DNA of 64,000 nucleotides from Candidatus Microbacterium phytovorans (GTDB taxonomy: Bacteria; Actinomycetota; Actinomycetes; Actinomycetales; Microbacteriaceae): contig CP119321.1 in assembly GCA_029202445.1 (NCBI GenBank), forward strand, positions 2,542,001 through 2,606,000, read 5' to 3'. Position 1 is the stretch's first letter, and every line of letters begins with the position of its first letter. Under the pieces are notes generated by a model. It did no database searches. It worked only from the letters and a program-made list of their open reading frames with translations, and was not told the origin of the DNA. Position numbers and translations under genes: made by a program. This document shows positions 26,279-33,295 of the stretch, in pieces.

Positions 26279-29218
26279 TTGCTCCTGCTCCTGGCTGTGT
26301 TCGCGGTCCTGCCGCTGGCATTGCCGTGGCTGGTGGCGCGGATCGGGTCGCGGGCCTTCTTCGTCGCCGCTCTCGTGCCTATCGCCGCCTTCGCGCACGC
26401 CGTGATGCAGGCACCGGCCGTCTTCGACGGCGAGGCGCCGTTCGAGACGTTCGCGTGGATCCCCGCGCTCGGCATCGACCTGTCGATGAAGATGGACACC
26501 CTCGGGTGGATCATGACGCTCATCGTCACGGGCGTCGGCGCGCTCGTCATGATCTACTGCCGCTGGTACTTCGACGGCAAGAAAGACGGCGTCGGCCTCT
26601 TCTCGGCCGTACTGCTCGCTTTCGCCGGCGCGATGTACGGACTCGTGCTCACCGACGACCTCATCGTCCTGGTCATGCTGTGGGAGGTCACGAGCGTCCT
26701 CTCCTACCTGCTCATCGGCTTCTACCACACGCGTGGCGCGAGCCGTCGTGCGGCGCTGCAGGCCCTGCTCGTGACCACGCTCGGCGGTCTCGTGATGTTC
26801 GTGGGCGCCGTCATGGTCGTGGTGCTCTACGGCACGACGAGCGTCACGGAGATCCTCACGACGGGGCCGCCCACCGGTGTCGCGCACGGCGCCGATCAAG
26901 GCCTCCTGCTGAACATCGCGGTCGTCTGCCTCCTCGTGGGCGCCCTCAGCAAGTCGGCCATCTTCCCGTTCCACTTCTGGCTGCCGGGCGCCATGGCCGC
27001 CCCCACCCCGGTGAGCGCGTACCTGCACGCCGCCGCCATGGTGAAAGCCGGCATCTACCTGATCGCGCGCCTGGCCCCCGCCTTCGCCGAGAGCGAGCCG
27101 TGGCGACCCATCGTCATCGCGCTCGGCCTGTTCACGCTGCTGCTGGGCGGCATCCAGGCGCTGCGCGAGTCCGACCTCAAGCGCGTGCTCGCATTCGGCA
27201 CGGTCAGCCAGCTCGGCATGCTGACCGTGGTGCTCGGCTACGGGGAGCGCAACACGGCGCTCGCCGGCCTCGCCCTCCTCATCGGGCACGCCCTGTTCAA
27301 GTCGTGCCTGTTCCTCGTCGTCGGCGTGATCGACCGCCAGCTCAGCACCCGTGACGTCAACGAGCTCTCCGGTGTCGGACGTCAGGCGCCCACCCTCGCG
27401 GTGTTCTCGATCATCGCGGTGGCCTCCATGGTGGGCGTCGCCCCGACGGTCGGCTTCGTCGCGAAGGAGGCCACGCTGACGGCGCTCCTCGAGGGCGGCG
27501 CCGACGTGAGCGCCGTCGTGCCGCTCATCGGCATCGTGCTGGGTTCCGCGCTCACCGCCGCATACGGCATCCGTTTCGTCTGGGGTGCGTTCTGGACGAA
27601 GAAGGATGCCGAGGGCGCACCGCTCCCGCGCACCGAGTGGCCCGATCCGCCGCTCGGATTCCTCGCCGCCCCTGTACTCCTGAGCGGGCTCAGCGTCATC
27701 GGCGGTGTCGCGTCGCCGCTGCTGGACGTCGCGCTCGCCGGCTACGCCGACACGATGCCCGGAGCCGCCGACGCCTACCCGTACCATCTGGCCCTGTGGC
27801 ACGGGCTCGAGCCTGCGCTGTTCCTGTCGCTCGGGTCGATCGCGGTGGGTGCGGCCCTGTTCTGGCTGGTGCAGCGCACGAAGTGGCATTCCCGCGTGCT
27901 GCCCTTCACGGCGGCCGACGGCTACAACGCGGTGCTCCGCGGCATCGCGAAGGTGTCGGTGTGGACCACCACGTTCACGCAGCGCGGTTCGCTGCCCGTC
28001 TACGTCGGCACGATCTTCGTCGTGTTCGTCGCGGCAGAGGGCACGGCCCTCCTCGCGAGCCCGTCGTGGAAGACGAGCCTGGATGCCTGGCAGACCCCCA
28101 TGCAGGTGGTCGTCGCGCCGATCATGATCCTCGCCGGCATCGTCGCGGTGCGCGCCCGGAAGCGGTACACGGGCGTGGTGCTGGTGTCGGTGACGGGACT
28201 CGGCATGGTGCTGCTGTTCGCCACGAGCGGCGCTCCCGACCTCGCGCTCACCCAGATCCTCATCGAGACCGTCACCCTCGTCGCCTTCGCCCTCGTGCTC
28301 CGCCGCATCCCCGCGCGCCTGGGCGAGCACAACGCGTCGGTGCTGCCGGTCGCGCGCGCCGTGCTCGCCATCGCCGTCGGCGCCACCATGTCACTGATCG
28401 CGATCGTCGCGACCGGTGCGCGCGTCGCCGAGCCCATCTCCCAGCGCTTCCCGGAGCTCGCGTACGAGATCGGGCACGGCAAGAACGTCGTCAACGTCGC
28501 GCTCGTCGACCTCCGCGGCTGGGACACGATGGGCGAGCTCTCGGTGCTCATCCTGGCGGCGACGGGCGTGGCATCCCTCGTGTTCGTCACGCACCGCTCC
28601 GATCTGCTCTCACGCACCATCTCGTCGCTGCCGACCGGTGCGACCCGCACTCGCCGCCCTCTCATCGAGACGGTCGAGGGTCCGAAGCCGCGCGCGTCCG
28701 CCCCCGGAAGCACGCGTCAGGCGTGGCTCGTCGGCGGCCAGCGGGTGCGCCCGGAGAACCGTTCGCTCGTGCTCGAGGTGATCGTCCGCATCCTCTTCCA
28801 CACGATCATCCTCGTGTCGATCTACCTGCTGTTCGCCGGTCACAACCTGCCCGGCGGCGGGTTCGCCGGGGGACTCGTGGCGGGGATGGCGCTCGTCATG
28901 CGCTACGTCGCGGGCGGTCGCTACGAGCTGGGCGCCGCCGCGCCGACGGATGCCGGACGGCTCCTCGGCGCGGGGATGACGCTCGCCGTCGCGTGCGCCC
29001 TCGTTCCGCTGCTGTTCGGGCAGGCGCCGCTGACGAGCACCTACTGGGAGTGGGACATCCCCGTGCTCGGCAAGGGGGAGTTCGTGACGTCGACGCTGTT
29101 CGACGTCGGTGTGTACCTCGTCGTGGTGGGACTCGTACTCGACGTGCTGCGCTCGCTCGGCGGCGAGGTCGACCGCCAAGCGCAGGAGCTGCGCGACCGG
29201 GGGGTGAGCGTCTCGTGA
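26279..29218 (+). CDS. mnhA: Mnh/Mrp antiporter subunit A with fused B domain
   Basis: 979-aa main subunit of the multisubunit Na+(K+)/H+ antiporter, homologous to complex I proton channels. The TTG start has GGAGG five bases upstream. The NuoL-like core has LWEVTSVLSYLLIGFYH and the Lys-containing LVGALSKSAIFPFHFWLPGA; a discontinuous-helix HGLEP region and an MbhD/E-like part follow. The last about 140 residues are MnhB-like (LLFAGHNLPGGGFAGGLVAG), so A and B are fused. First of six genes with stop-start overlaps throughout. Confidence 0.93.
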   Translation: MLLLLAVFAVLPLALPWLVARIGSRAFFVAALVPIAAFAHAVMQAPAVFDGEAPFETFAWIPALGIDLSMKMDTLGWIMTLIVTGVGALVMIYCRWYFDGKKDGVGLFSAVLLAFAGAMYGLVLTDDLIVLVMLWEVTSVLSYLLIGFYHTRGASRRAALQALLVTTLGGLVMFVGAVMVVVLYGTTSVTEILTTGPPTGVAHGADQGLLLNIAVVCLLVGALSKSAIFPFHFWLPGAMAAPTPVSAYLHAAAMVKAGIYLIARLAPAFAESEPWRPIVIALGLFTLLLGGIQALRESDLKRVLAFGTVSQLGMLTVVLGYGERNTALAGLALLIGHALFKSCLFLVVGVIDRQLSTRDVNELSGVGRQAPTLAVFSIIAVASMVGVAPTVGFVAKEATLTALLEGGADVSAVVPLIGIVLGSALTAAYGIRFVWGAFWTKKDAEGAPLPRTEWPDPPLGFLAAPVLLSGLSVIGGVASPLLDVALAGYADTMPGAADAYPYHLALWHGLEPALFLSLGSIAVGAALFWLVQRTKWHSRVLPFTAADGYNAVLRGIAKVSVWTTTFTQRGSLPVYVGTIFVVFVAAEGTALLASPSWKTSLDAWQTPMQVVVAPIMILAGIVAVRARKRYTGVVLVSVTGLGMVLLFATSGAPDLALTQILIETVTLVAFALVLRRIPARLGEHNASVLPVARAVLAIAVGATMSLIAIVATGARVAEPISQRFPELAYEIGHGKNVVNVALVDLRGWDTMGELSVLILAATGVASLVFVTHRSDLLSRTISSLPTGATRTRRPLIETVEGPKPRASAPGSTRQAWLVGGQRVRPENRSLVLEVIVRILFHTIILVSIYLLFAGHNLPGGGFAGGLVAGMALVMRYVAGGRYELGAAAPTDAGRLLGAGMTLAVACALVPLLFGQAPLTSTYWEWDIPVLGKGEFVTSTLFDVGVYLVVVGLVLDVLRSLGGEVDRQAQELRDRGVSVS

Positions 29219-29751
29219 GTGCGTCACTGGTGCTCATCATCATCATGGGCGCGCTGTTCGCGGCCGGCGTGTACTCGATGCTGGAGCGCAGCCTCACCCG
29301 GGTGCTCATCGGGTTCCTGCTTCTGGGGAACGCCGCGAACCTGTTCCTGCTCGTGGTGATGGGCCAGCCCGGCGTCGCCCCCTTCTTCGGCGCGGCGGAC
29401 TCGACCGACGAGATGAGCGACCCGTTGCCGCAGGCGCTGACGCTGACGGCGATCGTCATCACGTTCGCGGTCTCGGCGTTCCTCCTCGCGCTGATCTACC
29501 GCTCGTGGCAGCTCGGTCAGGCCGACACCGTGGAGGACGACGAGGCCGACCTCGCGCTGCGCGCACGTGCACCGCAGGACGAAGACACGATGGGCGACGA
29601 GATCACCGACGAAGACGACGACGCGACCACCGACTTCATCGGCACCGACACGGCCCCGATCGTCGTGCTGCACCACCGCGACCTCGATGCCATCCGCGAC
29701 GACGCCCCGACCGACGCGCCCGCCCCGCCCCGAGGGGATGGTGACCGATGA
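29215..29751 (+). CDS. mnhC: Mnh/Mrp antiporter subunit C with long acidic tail
   Basis: 178 aa, GTG start overlapping the mnhA stop. Three NuoK-like helices fill residues 1-105 (LTRVLIGFLLLGNAANLFLL; PLPQALTLTAIVITFAVSAF). The remaining 70 residues are a strongly acidic, disordered-looking tail (DEDTMGDEITDEDDDATTD), longer than in typical family members of about 110-120 aa. The tail probably lies on one face of the complex; its role is unknown. Confidence 0.92.
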   Translation: MSASLVLIIIMGALFAAGVYSMLERSLTRVLIGFLLLGNAANLFLLVVMGQPGVAPFFGAADSTDEMSDPLPQALTLTAIVITFAVSAFLLALIYRSWQLGQADTVEDDEADLALRARAPQDEDTMGDEITDEDDDATTDFIGTDTAPIVVLHHRDLDAIRDDAPTDAPAPPRGDGDR

Positions 29752-31307
29752 ACGCCCTCGTCCCCCTGCTCGTCGCGCTCCCGCTGCTGGGCGCCGCGAT
29801 CGCGCTCATCTTCGGCCGCCAGCGCAAGGTGCAGGTCGGCGTCTCGACGATCACCCTCACGCTGGTGCTCGCGATCGCCGCCGTGCTGCTGTACGCGGTC
29901 GACTCGTCGGGCAAGGCGATCGCGGTGTCGGTGGGCGGCTGGCCCATCCCCTTCGGCATCGTCCTCTACGTCGACCGCCTGTCGGCGCTGCTCGTGGTGG
30001 TCTCCAGCATCGTGCTCCTCGCCGTGCTGCTCTTCTCGGTGGGCCAGGGCGCCGCCGACGGCGACGACGAGACACCGGTCACGATCTTCCACCCGTCGTA
30101 CCTCATCCTCGCGGGCGGCATCTTCAACGCGTTCATCGCCGGCGACCTCTTCAACCTCTACGTCGGGTTCGAGATTTTGCTCGTCGCCTCGTACGTGCTC
30201 ATCACCCTCGGCTCGACCGAGTCGCGCATCCGCACGGGCGTCGTCTACATCGTCGTCTCGCTGGTGTCGTCGATCCTGTTCCTCGCAGCGATCGCCGCCA
30301 TCTACGGCGCGCTCGGCACCGTCAACATGGCCCAGCTCGCGGAGCGGATGTCGGAGCTGCCGCAAGACGTTCAGCTCGTGCTGCACCTCATGCTGCTCCT
30401 CGCCTTCAGCATCAAGGCGGCCGTCTTCCCGCTGTCGTTCTGGCTCCCCGACTCCTACCCGACGGCGCCCGCACCGGTCACGGCGGTGTTCGCGGGACTG
30501 CTGACGAAGGTCGGCGTGTACGCGATGATCCGCACCGAGACGCAGATCTTCCGCGACAACGACGTCAACACCCTGCTGCTCATCGTCGCGCTCGCCACCA
30601 TGATCGTCGGAGTGCTCGGAGCCGTCGCGCAGGCGGAGCTCAAACGCATCCTGTCGTTCACCCTCGTGAGCCACATCGGGTACATGGTGTTCGGGCTGGC
30701 GGTGGCGACTCCGGCGGCGCTCGGCGCGACGATCTACTACATGGTCCACCACATCGTGGTGCAGACGACACTGTTCCTCGCCGTCGGCCTCGTGGAACGC
30801 CGGGCGGGCTCCACGTCGATCCTCAAGGTCAAGGGCCTCATGAGGGCCGCGCCCGTGATCGCCGTGCTCTACTTCATCCCGGCGATCAACCTCGGCGGCC
30901 TCCCGCCGTTCTCGGGCTTCATCGGCAAGTTCGCCCTCTTCGACGCGGCGGCGCAGGTGGGCACCCCGCTCATGTACGTGCTCATCGTCGGCGGCATCGT
31001 CACCTCGCTCCTTACCCTGTACGCGCTCATGCGGGCGTGGAACCTCTCGTTCTGGCGCGAGGACGAGGAGCAGGGCGACGAGAGCGAAGCCACCGACCGC
31101 ATCTCGTACCTCGGCGGGGCGCCGGCGGCCGCCACCCAGACCGAGCGCCGCGTCATCCCGCGCATCATGACCGCCGCCACCGCGGGGATGGTCGCCGTGA
31201 CCGTCGCGCTCACGATCTTCGCCGGTCCGCTGTACGAGCTGTGCGCGAGCATCGGCGAGGCGCTGCAGGATCCCGTGGTGCTCGTGCAGGTGGGTGAGAC
31301 GCCGTGA
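29748..31307 (+). CDS. mnhD: Mnh/Mrp antiporter subunit D
   Basis: 519-aa NuoM/N-like subunit with about 14 helices. Characteristic stretches are NLYVGFEILLVASYVLITLG and AFSIKAAVFPLSFWLPDSYP, whose buried Glu and Lys residues form the proton path, plus LTKVGVYAMIRTET. A charged loop (DEEQGDESEATD) precedes the last helix. The ATG overlaps the mnhC TGA (ATGA). Confidence 0.95.
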   Translation: MNALVPLLVALPLLGAAIALIFGRQRKVQVGVSTITLTLVLAIAAVLLYAVDSSGKAIAVSVGGWPIPFGIVLYVDRLSALLVVVSSIVLLAVLLFSVGQGAADGDDETPVTIFHPSYLILAGGIFNAFIAGDLFNLYVGFEILLVASYVLITLGSTESRIRTGVVYIVVSLVSSILFLAAIAAIYGALGTVNMAQLAERMSELPQDVQLVLHLMLLLAFSIKAAVFPLSFWLPDSYPTAPAPVTAVFAGLLTKVGVYAMIRTETQIFRDNDVNTLLLIVALATMIVGVLGAVAQAELKRILSFTLVSHIGYMVFGLAVATPAALGATIYYMVHHIVVQTTLFLAVGLVERRAGSTSILKVKGLMRAAPVIAVLYFIPAINLGGLPPFSGFIGKFALFDAAAQVGTPLMYVLIVGGIVTSLLTLYALMRAWNLSFWREDEEQGDESEATDRISYLGGAPAAATQTERRVIPRIMTAATAGMVAVTVALTIFAGPLYELCASIGEALQDPVVLVQVGETP

Positions 31308-31882
31308 ACTCCAAGACCGTTCTCGTCAGCGTGTGGCGTCAGCTGCCGTTCTTCATCTGGCTGATCGCCCTGTGGATGCTGCTGTGGGGGCAGTTCACGG
31401 TGCTGTCCTTCCTCACGGGGATCGCCGTCGCGATCTTCGTGACGCGGGTGTTCCGTCTGCCGGCGGTCGAGCTCTCGGGTCGGGTCAACCTCTGGTGGGG
31501 CTTCGTGTTCTCGCTCGAGTTCGTACTCGCCCTCGTCCGCGGATCGATCACGGTGGCGTGGCAGGTGCTCGACTTCCGGTCGCAGCCGGGTACGGCCATC
31601 ATCGCCGTGCCGCTCGTCACCGACGACGACCTCATCATGACGCACGTCGCGGTCACGGCATCCCTCATTCCCGGGTCGCTCATCGTCGACATCGACCGCG
31701 ACCGCCGCATCCTCTACCTCCACGTCATCGGCGTGCGCGACCAGGCGCAGGTCGACGCGCAGCGCACGGCCGTGCAGCACTGGGAGGAGCGGATCGTCCG
31801 GGCCGTGGGCTCGCGCGCCCAGGGGGATGCCATTCGCGCCGCGGGCGATTCGCGCGTCTCCGACAGGAGGTTCGCCGGATGA
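31304..31882 (+). CDS. mnhE: Mnh/Mrp antiporter subunit E
   Basis: 192 aa, GTG start overlapping the mnhD stop. Two or three N-terminal helices (FFIWLIALWMLLWGQFTVLS) are followed by a conserved cytoplasmic part with LVTDDDLIMTHVAVTASLIP and GSLIVDIDRDRRILYLHVI, typical of MnhE. The C-terminal 30 residues are basic and variable. Confidence 0.93.
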   Translation: MNSKTVLVSVWRQLPFFIWLIALWMLLWGQFTVLSFLTGIAVAIFVTRVFRLPAVELSGRVNLWWGFVFSLEFVLALVRGSITVAWQVLDFRSQPGTAIIAVPLVTDDDLIMTHVAVTASLIPGSLIVDIDRDRRILYLHVIGVRDQAQVDAQRTAVQHWEERIVRAVGSRAQGDAIRAAGDSRVSDRRFAG

Positions 31883-32151
31883 CCGTCGTGCTGCTGGGCG
31901 TCATCTACGTCGTCTTCGCCGTGTCGGCACTGCTGACCGTGTGGCGCATCGTCGTGGGCCCCTCGATCCTCGACCGCGCCGTGGCATCCGATGTGCTGTT
32001 GACCCTCGTCATGTGCGCGCTCGGTGCGGAGATGGCGATCAACCATCACACCCGCACGCTGCCGCTGCTGCTGATCGTCGCGGCCGTGGGCGTGTTCGGC
32101 TCGATCTCGATCGCCCGGTTCGTGGCCCGACGCGACGGAGCGGAGCGATGA
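31879..32151 (+). CDS. mnhF: Mnh/Mrp antiporter subunit F
   Basis: 90 aa with three transmembrane helices, the standard size. The diagnostic VGPSILDRAVASDVL occupies the loop after helix 1. ATG at 31879 overlaps the end of mnhE (ATGA), with AGGAGG a few bases upstream. Confidence 0.93.
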   Translation: MTVVLLGVIYVVFAVSALLTVWRIVVGPSILDRAVASDVLLTLVMCALGAEMAINHHTRTLPLLLIVAAVGVFGSISIARFVARRDGAER

Positions 32152-32504
32152 ACGAGGTGCGTGAGGTCGTGGTGCTGGTGCTCGTCATCATCGGTGCTCT
32201 GCTGTGCCTGACGGCGGCGGTCGGTCTGCTGCGCTTCCGCGACGTGCCGACGCGCCTGCACGCCGCGACGAAGCCGCAGGTGCTCGGGTTCCTCCTCATC
32301 TGCATCGCCATCGCGATCTCGTTGGAGAGCTGGGCGGTGACGGCGTTCCTCGTGCCGGTGATGCTCATCCAGCTCGCGACGGCGCCCCTGTCGGCGCACA
32401 TGGTCGGCCGCCAGGCGTATCGCAACGGCACGATCGACGAGCGTTCGCTCGTGGTCGACGAGCTCGCCGACGACAAGCGCACTCCCCCCGCCGCCGGCGG
32501 CTGA
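32148..32504 (+). CDS. mnhG: Mnh/Mrp antiporter subunit G
   Basis: 118 aa, three helices. The family motif GLLRFRDVPTRLHAATKPQV is seen at residues about 26-45, and SAHMVGRQAYRNG follows helix 3. The ATG overlaps the mnhF stop. It is the last gene of the operon; a GC-only repeat tract begins 10 bp after the stop codon. Confidence 0.93.
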   Translation: MNEVREVVVLVLVIIGALLCLTAAVGLLRFRDVPTRLHAATKPQVLGFLLICIAIAISLESWAVTAFLVPVMLIQLATAPLSAHMVGRQAYRNGTIDERSLVVDELADDKRTPPAAGG

Positions 32505-32514
32505 CCCGCGCGGC

Positions 32515-32690
32515 CGGGGGCGGCGGCGCGGGCGGGCGCGGCGGCGGGCTCGGGCGGGCGGCGGCGCGGGCGGGCGGCGGCGGCGGGCTCGGGCGGGCGG
32601 CGGCGCGGGCGGGTGCGGCGCGGGCGGGTGCGGCGCGGGCGGGTGCGGCGCGGGCGGGTGCGGCGCGGGCGGCGCGGCCGGGCGGGCGGC
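32515..32690. repeat. GC-only tandem repeats after mnhG
   Basis: A tract almost entirely of G and C with one strand strongly G-rich. It contains four exact copies of the 15-mer GGCGCGGGCGGGTGC (32602-32661), and before them two copies of a longer unit around GGGCTCGGGCGGGCGGC. It does not encode a credible protein. Its runs of three and four G could form G-quadruplexes at the 3' end of the antiporter transcript. Confidence 0.8.
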
Positions 32691-32710
32691 GAGAGTGCGC
32701 GAACGGCCGC

Positions 32711-32745
32711 GGTGTGCGGTGTGCGGTGTGCGGTGTGCGGTGCGC
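32711..32745. repeat. GGTGTGC heptamer repeats
   Basis: Four exact tandem copies of GGTGTGC (32711-32738) followed by one variant GGTGCGC. Non-coding. It separates the GC-only tract from the TGGGACATG array. Confidence 0.8.
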
Positions 32746-32767
32746 ATGTCCCGCTTTGGGTCAGCCG

Positions 32768-33156
32768 TGTCCCAAAGTGTGTTGTTCTGGCATCCCTGAA
32801 GCGACCGGAAGTGGGACATGACTGACCGGATTTGGGACATCCCTCAGCTGTAGGCAGGGGGCCGATGGGGCGCAAAGGGGGCCCATGTCCCAAAGTGTGT
32901 CGTTCTGGCATCCCTGAAGCGACCGAAAGTGGGACATGACCGACCGGAAGTGGGACATGACCGACCGAGAGTGGGACATGCCGACCGAAAGTGGGACATG
33001 ACCGTCCGAGATTGGGACATGACCGACCGAGGTTGGGACATCCCCCGTTGTAGGCAGGGGCCGATGGGGGCTGAGGGGGCCCATGTCCCAAGTTGTGTCG
33101 TTCTGGCACCTCTGAAGCGACCGGAAGTGGGACATGACCGACCGGAAGTGGGACAT
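32768..33156. repeat. TGGGACATG repeat array, locus A
   Basis: Three units, each opened by TGTCCCA (32768, 32886, 33084), a core of about 37 bp (…GTTCTGGCATCCCTGAAGCG…), then the inverted partner TGGGACAT repeated. The middle unit has six TGGGACAT copies, spaced 21, 21, 20, 21 and 21 bp; the others have two. Each run ends in TGGGACATCC. Spacers follow ACCGACCGnnAG. Units are joined by a GTAGGCAGGGGCCGATGGG-type linker. It lies between the convergent mnhG and acylase genes. Confidence 0.85.
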
Positions 33157-33295
33157 CCGACGGCATCCGCGCGCTCGCCGAGCGTCTACGTCGGGCTCTC
33201 GGATGACGTCGCCGGTCGAAAGTGCGCGAAGTGCTCCCGGATGCCGTCTCCGGCAGCACTTCGCGCAGCCTCGGCGGCCCGGCTCAGTCCCCGGC

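Noticed and set aside
32768..33156. Possible CRISPR array
   Set aside because: The repeated unit is 9-10 bp and the intervening sequence is itself similar from unit to unit; no cas gene is nearby.
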